A DNA stretch of 5,784 nt from Deferribacteres bacterium. GTDB lineage: Bacteria; Nitrospirota; Thermodesulfovibrionia; UBA6902. Position numbers and translations under genes: made by a program. Position 1 is the stretch's first letter. Each line of letters opens with the position of its first letter. Under the pieces are notes generated by a model. The model did no database searches. It worked only from the letters and a program-made list of their open reading frames with translations, and had not been told where the DNA came from. Of the stretch, positions 1 to 4,989 are shown in pieces. The DNA lies in contig JAUVPO010000131.1 of NCBI GenBank assembly GCA_030598625.1, forward strand, positions 1 to 5,784, read 5' to 3'.

Positions 1-1221
1 CATCGATTTAACTTTGTCACTCGTACGTTTAATGACGGAGTTGTTTTTTGGATAATCCAGTACGTTTGAAATGAGATCAGCGATAACTACCATTTCACTC
101 TCTTTCATATTTCTGCTTGTAACAATCGGAGTGCCGATTCTTATCCCGCTTGTAATAACAGCCGGTTTTTTATCATAGGGTATCGAGTTTTTATTCACTG
201 TGATACCTGCTGAATCAAGCGCTGTCTCAGCCTCCATCCCGGAGATATTCTTATTGGTGAGATCTAAAAGCATAAGGTGAGTATCAGTGCCTCCTGATAC
301 AACTTTCACTCCCTTCTTCATAAGGGCATCGGCCAATTCTTTTGCATTTCTGACAACCTGAAGCTGATACTGTCTGAACTCCTGGGTCAGAGCTTCTTTG
401 AACGCCACCGCCTTTGCGGCAATAACATGCATCAAAGGGCCTCCCTGTATCCCCGGAAATACCATTTTATCTATGGCCCTGGCATATTCGGCTTTACACA
501 TTATCATACCACCCCTCGGCCCTTTAAGGGTTTTATGTGTTGTAGTAGTAACAAAGTCTGCATATGGTACCGGGGAGGGGTGATCTCCTGTTACGACAAG
601 TCCCGCGATATGGGCCATATCGGCGAGGAACCAGGCATTCACCTCTTTCGCGATGTCAGCTATTGTTTTAAAGTCAATTATTCTTGAATAAGCGCTTGCT
701 CCCGCGAGAATTAATTTGGGTTTGTGTCTTTTGGCAAGCTTTCGCACTTTGTCATAATCGATTACGCCTGTTTTTTTGTCCACTCCATAAAAAAATGTTT
801 TATAAAGGATGCCTGAAAAATTTATCGGCATACCGTGAGACAGATGACCTCCGTGGTTAAGGCTCAAACCGAGTATCCTGTCGCCGGGTTTCAGCATCGA
901 AAAATACACTGCCATGTTCGCCTGGGTCCCGGAATGCGGCTGCACATTCACGTGTTCGGCGCCGAACAGTTCTTTTGCCCTTTTGATGGCCAGTGATTCA
1001 ACTATGTCGGCATATTCACATCCGCCATAGTAACGCTTCCCCGGATATCCTTCCGCGTATTTATTGGTAAATACAGACCCCTGGGCCTCAAGAACCGCCC
1101 TGCTCGCGTAATTTTCAGATGCGATAAGGACGATCTTGTCCTGCTCGCGTCTGATTTCTTCCACAACCGCATTATAGATTTCAGGATCTCTATTTTTTAA
1201 TTCAATCATGTTTATTGACAT
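1..1221 (-). CDS. glyA: Serine hydroxymethyltransferase (3' end cut by window)
   Basis: This cytoplasmic PLP enzyme converts serine plus tetrahydrofolate to glycine plus 5,10-methylene-THF, the main source of one-carbon units. I read 407 uninterrupted codons from position 1221 to the window edge; the family is usually about 410-420 residues, so only a few C-terminal codons are missing. Visible hallmarks are LIASENY (residues 31-37), NKYAEGYPGKRYYGG (53-67), the HSGTQANM stretch near 95, DMAHIAGL near 202, TTTTHKT with the Schiff-base lysine at about K230, and TSGIRIGTP with the substrate-carboxylate arginine at about R361. Numbering matches the E. coli enzyme (K229, R363). Two in-frame starts are possible: ATG at 1221, overlapping the rpiB stop by 10 nt, or ATG at 1209, 2 nt past that stop. 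Neither has a good Shine-Dalgarno sequence, so translation is probably coupled to rpiB. The SHMT identity is very secure; the exact start is not. Confidence 0.97.
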   Translation of the reverse strand, partial: MSINMIELKNRDPEIYNAVVEEIRREQDKIVLIASENYASRAVLEAQGSVFTNKYAEGYPGKRYYGGCEYADIVESLAIKRAKELFGAEHVNVQPHSGTQANMAVYFSMLKPGDRILGLSLNHGGHLSHGMPINFSGILYKTFFYGVDKKTGVIDYDKVRKLAKRHKPKLILAGASAYSRIIDFKTIADIAKEVNAWFLADMAHIAGLVVTGDHPSPVPYADFVTTTTHKTLKGPRGGMIMCKAEYARAIDKMVFPGIQGGPLMHVIAAKAVAFKEALTQEFRQYQLQVVRNAKELADALMKKGVKVVSGGTDTHLMLLDLTNKNISGMEAETALDSAGITVNKNSIPYDKKPAVITSGIRIGTPIVTSRNMKESEMVVIADLISNVLDYPKNNSVIKRTSDKVKSM

Positions 1222-1664
1222 TTCAGGTGCGATTCAATGGCCTTTATTTTATCAAGCCTCCTTTGATGCCGTCCACCTTCAAAAGAAGTTTTAAACCATG
1301 CTTTAACTATATCCTGCGCAGTCTTGCCATCAATAATCCTCCCCGGCAAAACCAGCACGTTGGCGTCATTATGCAATCTGCTCATTTTTGCGGAATAATC
1401 CTCACTGCACAACGCAGCCCTGACACCCGGGAATTTGTTCGCTACAATCGACATGCCTATCCCGGTGCCACAGATCAAAATGCCTTTTTCCATTTCCCCT
1501 TTTGATATCGCTTCAGACACCTTTTCACCAAAATCAGGATAATCAACGGATTCTTCATCCTTGGTCCCAAAATCTTCCCACTCTATATCAAGCTCTTCAA
1601 GAACAGGAACAATTTTATTTTTTAAAGCGACTCCTGCGTGATCACAACCTATTGCTATTTTCAT
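1212..1664 (-). CDS. rpiB: Ribose-5-phosphate isomerase B
   Basis: RpiB interconverts ribose 5-phosphate and ribulose 5-phosphate in the non-oxidative pentose phosphate pathway, a cytosolic step that supplies ribose for nucleotides. The 150-residue product has the normal RpiB length (E. coli 149). It carries GCDHAG at 6-11, DYPDF at 41-45, the anion-hole/catalytic loop ICGTGIGMSIVANK at 64-77 with the general-base cysteine at C65, CSEDYSA at 86-92, RLHNDANVL at 96-104 with the conserved histidine H98, and the phosphate-binding EGGRHQRR at 129-136. C65 is characteristic of ribose-type RpiB; the LacA/LacB galactose-6-phosphate isomerase relatives are heteromeric and normally adjacent to each other, which is not so here. 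The ATG at 1664 is preceded by a strong AGGGGGT ribosome binding site. The gene runs directly into glyA, forming a two-gene unit at least. Confidence 0.97.
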   Translation of the reverse strand: MKIAIGCDHAGVALKNKIVPVLEELDIEWEDFGTKDEESVDYPDFGEKVSEAISKGEMEKGILICGTGIGMSIVANKFPGVRAALCSEDYSAKMSRLHNDANVLVLPGRIIDGKTAQDIVKAWFKTSFEGGRHQRRLDKIKAIESHLKCQ

Positions 1665-1668
1665 TGTT

Positions 1669-1675
1669 ACCCCCT
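1669..1675 (-). promoter_or_regulatory. rpiB ribosome binding site
   Basis: The minus strand reads AGGGGGT, 4-5 nt upstream of the rpiB ATG. It fixes the start at 1664. The G run is also part of a TATCAGGG motif that recurs in the leader (1759-1766), so it could be masked by pairing with the CCCTG at the predicted 5' end of the transcript. Confidence 0.75.
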
Positions 1676-1758
1676 GATACGGTCATATTATAATTCAGTT
1701 GTAAACTTAATTCCTCGCATCAATGCTTAAAAGGTGTGTTATTTGCTCCTGAGGCATA

Positions 1759-1824
1759 CCCTGATAAAATTTTTCTCTTCTAACAGGACATGTTTTTTCA
1801 TTTTAAAATTATCATGATACAGGG
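1759..1824 (-). promoter_or_regulatory. Possible 5' leader stem of the rpiB-glyA transcript
   Basis: Starting at the predicted transcript start, the minus strand begins CCCTG (1824-1820), then ATAATTTT. Further downstream it reads AAAATTTTATCAGGG (ending at 1759). The CCCTG/CAGGG and ATAA/TTAT segments, plus TTTT/AAAA, can form a bulged stem closing a loop of roughly 30 nt. I do not recognise a known riboswitch family. The stem could be structural or simply stabilising. Confidence 0.25.
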
Positions 1825-1830
1825 TGAATT

Positions 1831-1859
1831 ATATTATCAACCTTAGATATCTAAGTCAA
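1831..1859 (-). promoter_or_regulatory. Predicted sigma70-type promoter for rpiB-glyA
   Basis: On the minus strand TTGACT (1859-1854, five of six to consensus) is followed after exactly 17 nt by TAATAT (1836-1831, four of six). Transcription would begin near 1824 and leave a leader of about 160 nt before rpiB. It is the best match in this gap. A palindrome occupies the -35/-10 spacer. The alternative TATAAT at 1687-1692 lacks a -35 box. The prediction rests on box match and spacing only. Confidence 0.5.
1842..1855. promoter_or_regulatory. 14-bp perfect palindrome in the promoter spacer (candidate operator)
   Basis: CTTAGATATCTAAG is a perfect palindrome that overlaps the last two bases of the -35 box and fills most of the spacer of the predicted rpiB-glyA promoter. 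A dimeric helix-turn-helix repressor bound here would block RNA polymerase. I cannot assign the motif to a named regulator. A shorter palindrome, TATCATGATA (1810-1819), lies just inside the predicted transcript start. Confidence 0.4.
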
Positions 1860-2001
1860 GGATAGTTAATCATTCAGGGCGCTATTGAAATACAAGAATT
1901 AAGACTTGCCTCGCCATGTCCCCGTTTGAGTATTTTTATAATATTAGTTCTTTATGAACTTTGCTTTAATGTATATTGAAGGTTTGATCCCTTCCGCATT
2001 C

Positions 2002-3156
2002 CTATAAACCGGAGACGATTGATAAATACTTTCTCCACGGGATAATTTTTACCTTGTCTATTTCAAAGGCATTTTCAGCAGTACATACGACATGGCACGG
2101 CACGTTTGCATGTTCTTCACGAAATGACCGTATTCCTGACAGATGGCTGCCCGTTATGTTTGGTGTAGACTTTATTTCATAAGCGCCGATTATCTTGCCA
2201 TGCTTCTCGATAATAAGATCAACCTCTGCCCCGTGATTTGTTCTCCAGTAATATAAGCTGGCCTCACTTTTTTGATATTCAAGCATGCGGTGAGTCTCGA
2301 GTATTATCAATTGCTCAAAGAGCCTGCCAAACAATTGCCTGTCCATCGCTCCCGTCAGACGTTTATTGACAGCATTCGTTACTCCCGTATCAAAAAAGTA
2401 AAATTTGGGGTGTGCTGTCAAACGCTTGCGAAGGCTCTTTCTGTATGGACGCAATCGAAATCCTATCAGCGTGTCCTCCAGGATATCATAATAGGATTGA
2501 ACGGACTTGACAGGCAAATGACACTCTCTCGCTATGGCTGAGTAACTCACAATTTCTCCGAACTGCCCCGCCGCCATATCGAGAAAGTTTGAAAACCCGC
2601 CGATGTTGCGGGCGATCCCTTCCGCCTGTATCTCCTCCCGCAAGTATGTATGAACATATGTGGAAAGAATGTCTGTTTTCTCATTGTTTGTTTTATTGAT
2701 TATTGCAGGCAGTGAACCATAGCGCAGGACATTATCCAATTTAAACATATCTTTCAGTTCAGCGCAGGTAAGCGGGAACAGCCTTCTCTCCACGGCCCTT
2801 CCGGCAAGCAGGTTTGCGCCTCCCCGTTTTAATTTCCTTGCGCTTGATCCCGTAAGGATAAATTGACATGAATAATTTTGCATCAGATATTGAACCTCAT
2901 TCAAAAGGGCGGGAATTCGCTGTACTTCATCGATGAAGATTGTTTTTATGTTTTCAGATTCTATTTTCTCAACCGCCTCCCGGCGAAAACGTGAGGGATT
3001 TTTGGAATAGGGGAAAAAAACGTCATTCAGCAGTAAATCAACGGTCCATAAGTTCTTTCTGAAGAGCAAATGGATTAATGTTGTTTTCCCGGTCTGTCTT
3101 GAACCGAACAAAAAAAATGATGAGTGTTTGGGCAGTGAAATAATTCTCTTTATCAT
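2002..3156 (-). CDS. COG1373-type ATPase (AAA_14 + DUF4143), function unknown
   Basis: This 384-residue protein has the usual two-part layout of the family. The N-terminal P-loop ATPase has Walker A GSRQTGKT (18-25), Walker B TIFIDE (72-77) and a sensor-1-like ILTGSSARKL (100-109). The LLAGRAVERRLFPLT segment (116-130) is typical of AAA_14. The C-terminal DUF4143 part starts near 165 with the YLREEI motif (171-176), then a probable winged-helix segment (about 200-225). It ends in a restriction-endonuclease-like fold signature, GAEVDLII (309-316) and AYEIKS (325-330), giving E311, D313, E327 and K329. All ATPase and nuclease-like residues appear intact. Known for the family: widespread, patchily distributed, biochemical role unsettled. 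No signal peptide or membrane segment is seen, so it is probably cytoplasmic. It stands alone between two housekeeping units, next to repeats, which suggests acquisition. No Shine-Dalgarno precedes the ATG, and the next internal Met would remove Walker A, so this start is favoured. Confidence 0.92.
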   Translation of the reverse strand: MIKRIISLPKHSSFFLFGSRQTGKTTLIHLLFRKNLWTVDLLLNDVFFPYSKNPSRFRREAVEKIESENIKTIFIDEVQRIPALLNEVQYLMQNYSCQFILTGSSARKLKRGGANLLAGRAVERRLFPLTCAELKDMFKLDNVLRYGSLPAIINKTNNEKTDILSTYVHTYLREEIQAEGIARNIGGFSNFLDMAAGQFGEIVSYSAIARECHLPVKSVQSYYDILEDTLIGFRLRPYRKSLRKRLTAHPKFYFFDTGVTNAVNKRLTGAMDRQLFGRLFEQLIILETHRMLEYQKSEASLYYWRTNHGAEVDLIIEKHGKIIGAYEIKSTPNITGSHLSGIRSFREEHANVPCHVVCTAENAFEIDKVKIIPWRKYLSIVSGL

Positions 3157-3164
3157 GATTCAAA

Positions 3165-3193
3165 ATTGTACGGTAATATTGAGTCAATGTCAA
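3165..3193 (-). promoter_or_regulatory. Strong predicted sigma70 promoter of the ATPase gene
   Basis: The minus strand has a perfect -35 box TTGACA (3193-3188), a 17-nt spacer and a -10 box TACAAT (3170-3165, five of six). Only 8 nt separate the -10 box from the ATG at 3156, so the start site should fall at or within a few bases of the start codon. Together with the missing Shine-Dalgarno this predicts a leaderless or near-leaderless mRNA. Confidence 0.7.
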
Positions 3194-3241
3194 GTTCCCA
3201 GCCTTCCAACATTCCGGTTTTTCCCAACTCTGTAAGTCCAA

Positions 3242-3266
3242 GGTCTATAATAGAAAATTATAGACC
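3242..3266. repeat. Perfect inverted repeat, 10-bp arms, 5-nt loop
   Basis: GGTCTATAAT (3242-3251) and ATTATAGACC (3257-3266) are exact reverse complements around AGAAA. No U-run follows on either strand, so it does not look like an intrinsic terminator. It lies about 50 bp upstream of the ATPase -35 box. It may be a regulator site or part of a dispersed repeat. Confidence 0.7.
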
Positions 3267-3369
3267 ACTTTCGTGCTTTCATACTTACAATTTCGAATGT
3301 AGAAGTTTTTAAAACACTTCGAGATTCATTATTCGATATTCTCTGTTTCAGCAGGGTTTGGGAGAGAAA

Positions 3370-3388
3370 GGGCACGGGCACTGTGCCC
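3370..3388. repeat. Tandem GGGCAC with 13-bp palindromic hairpin
   Basis: GGGCAC occurs twice in tandem (3370-3375, 3376-3381), and the second copy forms GGGCAC-T-GTGCCC (3376-3388). This kind of GC-rich short palindrome is common in dispersed intergenic repeats. The one-base loop makes a DNA or protein-recognition role more natural than an RNA hairpin. Confidence 0.6.
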
Positions 3389-3396
3389 CTACATTC

Positions 3397-3520
3397 CCCC
3401 TTTGATTGTTTTAGGGATGATTCAGGACTGAACGCGTCAAGAATTAAAATGAGAAGCGGAGCGGCTATTTTAATTTAGCGGGCAGTCCTGAAACAGCCCG
3501 TTAAGAAACAATCGTTGGGG
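3397..3520. repeat. Nested 124-bp inverted repeat, MITE-like
   Basis: Four arm pairs are nested around one centre: CCCC/GGGG (3397-3400, 3517-3520), GATTGTTT/AAACAATC (3404-3411, 3506-3513), TTCAGGACTG/CAGTCCTGAA (3421-3430, 3483-3492) and AATTAAAAT/ATTTTAATT (3442-3450, 3467-3475). Between them lie unpaired patches, and the centre is a GC-rich AGCGGAGCGGCT. The symmetry is far too extensive for chance. No transposase or clear target-site duplication is seen. A MITE-like or REP-like non-autonomous element is the likeliest reading; a structured RNA is possible. Confidence 0.65.
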
Positions 3521-3532
3521 CGCATTTTTTTT

Positions 3533-3569
3533 GGTTACTTTGTTTTCGTGCGTTCAAAAAAAAGTAACC
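3533..3569. repeat. GGTTACTTT inverted repeat
   Basis: GGTTACTTT (3533-3541) pairs perfectly with AAAGTAACC (3561-3569). After one mismatch the stem continues TTTT/AAAA (3543-3546, 3556-3559), leaving a 9-nt loop CGTGCGTTC. Eight T residues abut the left end on the plus strand. The T-run is on the wrong side of the stem for plus-strand termination, and minus transcripts would have an A-run, so a terminator role is unlikely. Confidence 0.6.
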
Positions 3570-3575
3570 GGGGTT

Positions 3576-3590
3576 TGGGGCAGAGCCCCA
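3576..3590 (-). terminator. GC-rich hairpin, possible terminator of the asd-deaminase unit
   Basis: TGGGGC and GCCCCA form a 6-bp stem with a 3-nt loop, about 75 nt past the deaminase stop. On the minus strand the U-rich stretch follows only after AACCCCGGTTAC, so it is not a textbook intrinsic terminator. It may equally be part of the neighbouring repeat cluster. It is the strongest stem between the deaminase and the ATPase promoter on that side. Confidence 0.3.
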
Positions 3591-3665
3591 TTATTAATCA
3601 ATAATTCTGTTTACAAATACTGTAAATGCAAATATTAACTTTTGCAGTTTATAATTTATTTTTTT

Positions 3666-4985
3666 CTACTGATCTTTGATCTTCTCCTGCCATTGCCTGG
3701 CAATGTCCAATATTTCCGCTTCATCAACTGTCGTGAGCTTCCGGTTGTCAACCAGGATTTTACCGTTTACCATTACAGTCTCAATATCGGAAGGTCTCAT
3801 GCAATAGGTAATATGCGAGTATATATCGTAAACAGGATTAAGGTGGGGCTTATCTATATCGGCAATAACCAGGTCGGCTTTTTTACCCGGCTTAATAGAG
3901 CCTGTTTTTTCTCCGAGACCTATTATTTCCGCGCCGTTTTTTGTGGCCATTAAGAGGGATGTCCTGCAGTCAACCACGGTCGGGTCCATTGAGACCGCCT
4001 TATGCACCTTGGCCGCGGTGGACATTTCACCTAATATGCTGAGATCATTGTTGCTTGCCGCGCCGTCCGTGCCGAGTGCAACCGTTACTCCTGCATTGAG
4101 CATTTTGGAAACAGGCGCAAACCCCGAGGCAAGTTTCAGGTTGCTTTCTATACAGTGTGAAACGCCTACGCTTCTCTTTGAGAGCAATTCGATTTCATTG
4201 TCTGTCAGCCATACGCAATGGGCCGCGAATAAACGTTCCGTCAGCAATCCTATGCTTTCAAGATGCTCGACAGGCGTTTTGCCGTAGCGTTTCTGGCATT
4301 CGGCGACTTCGAACTGTGTTTCCGCAAGGTGCGTATGAATCGGCACATTGTATTTTTCCGACAGTTCGTTTGCCCTTTTGTAATTGTCCGGGCTGCAAGT
4401 ATAAGTCGCGTGGGGCGCGATGCAGGGGGATATAAGTTCACTGTCTTTCCAGGCATTGATGAGATTTTCAGCGTTAATAAAATAGTCATCCACGGATTGA
4501 GCGTACCCAGTGAACGGGAAATCAATTACACCTGCTCCCAGAACGCCCCTCATGCCGATCTTTACGAGCTTTTCAGCGGCAATATTCTGGTAAAAATACT
4601 GGTCCGCATAAGTGGTGACACCTGCTTTAAGCATCTCGACAGCGGCAAGCCCGACCGCGTTGTCTACAAACTCACCGGTCATCCATTTTCCTTCCGCGGG
4701 CCAGATATGTTTTTCAAGCCACTCCTGTAAGGGCATGTCATCGGCAAGTCCCCTGAAATAAACCATTGCGGCATGCGTATGAGTGTTGATCAAACCGGGG
4801 AATATGACCCTGTTTTTTCCACTGGATATTTTTTCTGAAGTATATTTTTCTGAAATATCGGCGAATGTCCCAACGTCTGCAATATTACTGCCGGTCACGG
4901 CTACGGCCCCGTCGTTAATGACGGAAAGATCGCCTTCCATTGTAAGCAGGTAATCGGCCCTTAAAATGTAATCAACTTTTTCCAT
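3666..4985 (-). CDS. mtaD: MTA/SAH deaminase-type amidohydrolase
   Basis: The 439-residue product belongs to the metal-dependent amidohydrolase superfamily (TrzN/ATZ, SsnA-like). Members of this type deaminate 5'-methylthioadenosine and S-adenosylhomocysteine to inosyl derivatives, and some take adenosine or 5'-deoxyadenosine. Metal and catalytic residues match those known from Thermotoga TM0936: H69 and H71 in NTHTHA, H219 and E222 in HLAET, H256 in AAHCVWL, and D307 in LGTDGAASNN. H192 in APHATYTCSP fits the substrate-binding histidine. SHCIESNLKLASG (276-288) is the usual SNxKLxSG signature. The C-terminal KPGKKADLVIAD (365-376) and VNGKILVDN (406-414) complete the small beta domain. The start at 4985 is supported by AGAAGG 9 nt upstream, inside the end of asd, and by the 4-nt gap to the asd stop, so the two are cotranscribed and probably coupled. 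The exact substrate is inferred; chlorohydrolase or guanine-deaminase-like activity is less likely. Confidence 0.88.
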   Translation of the reverse strand: MEKVDYILRADYLLTMEGDLSVINDGAVAVTGSNIADVGTFADISEKYTSEKISSGKNRVIFPGLINTHTHAAMVYFRGLADDMPLQEWLEKHIWPAEGKWMTGEFVDNAVGLAAVEMLKAGVTTYADQYFYQNIAAEKLVKIGMRGVLGAGVIDFPFTGYAQSVDDYFINAENLINAWKDSELISPCIAPHATYTCSPDNYKRANELSEKYNVPIHTHLAETQFEVAECQKRYGKTPVEHLESIGLLTERLFAAHCVWLTDNEIELLSKRSVGVSHCIESNLKLASGFAPVSKMLNAGVTVALGTDGAASNNDLSILGEMSTAAKVHKAVSMDPTVVDCRTSLLMATKNGAEIIGLGEKTGSIKPGKKADLVIADIDKPHLNPVYDIYSHITYCMRPSDIETVMVNGKILVDNRKLTTVDEAEILDIARQWQEKIKDQ

Positions 4986-4989
4986 GAAG

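Larger units (their letters stand above)
1665..2001 (-). other. Intergenic region between ATPase and rpiB
   Basis: This 337-bp AT-rich gap holds no convincing gene. Its rpiB-proximal half carries a predicted promoter with a palindrome and a roughly 160-nt leader with a stem, annotated separately. The ATPase-proximal part (1862-2001) has only short inverted repeats: GAAGG/CCTTC at 1978-1994, just beyond the ATPase stop, and AGTTC/GAACT at 1946-1960. Neither is followed by a U-run on the minus strand, so no clear terminator for the ATPase is visible. A second TATAAT lies at 1687-1692 close to rpiB but has no matching -35 box. Confidence 0.6.
3157..3665. other. Repeat-rich intergenic region without genes
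   Basis: This 509-bp gap between the deaminase stop and the ATPase start contains no credible coding sequence. Open frames here lack ribosome binding sites and run through inverted repeats. In order of increasing coordinate it holds the ATPase promoter, a perfect hairpin, tandem GGGCAC, a nested 124-bp inverted repeat, a GGTTACTTT inverted repeat, a GC-rich hairpin, and two small AT-rich inverted repeats (TTTACA/TGTAAA at 3610-3626 and TGCAAA/TTTGCA at 3627-3646) just past the deaminase stop. Stacking of unrelated repeat types points to repeated insertion or to a site tolerant of insertions. Confidence 0.75.

Noticed and set aside
398..687. Plus-strand open frames opposite glyA
   Set aside because: The minus strand here encodes uninterrupted SHMT sequence including the PLP lysine region, so these are antisense shadows. 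The same applies to plus-strand frames opposite rpiB, the ATPase, the deaminase and asd.
1687..1692. TATAAT close to rpiB as its main -10 box
   Set aside because: No -35 match lies at 16-18 nt. TTTACA is only 7 nt upstream and TTGATG 25 nt upstream, so spacing fails.
1739..1801. A 20-codon minus-strand reading frame (starts MKKHVLLEEK) in the rpiB leader, a possible leader peptide
   Set aside because: It has no ribosome binding site and no run of regulatory codons. It overlaps the proposed leader stem, and its length is easily reached by chance.
1978..1994. GAAGG/CCTTC hairpin just past the ATPase stop as a terminator
   Set aside because: The stem is only 5 bp with a 7-nt loop, and no U-run follows on the minus strand.
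3038..3381. Two minus-strand frames of 63 and 67 codons upstream of and overlapping the ATPase start
   Set aside because: They run through inverted repeats and the ATPase promoter, have no Shine-Dalgarno sequence, and resemble no known protein. They look like translated repeat DNA.
3360..3600. A CRISPR array or tandem-repeat array
   Set aside because: The repeats are inverted and mutually different. There are no regularly spaced direct repeats, and no cas genes are nearby.
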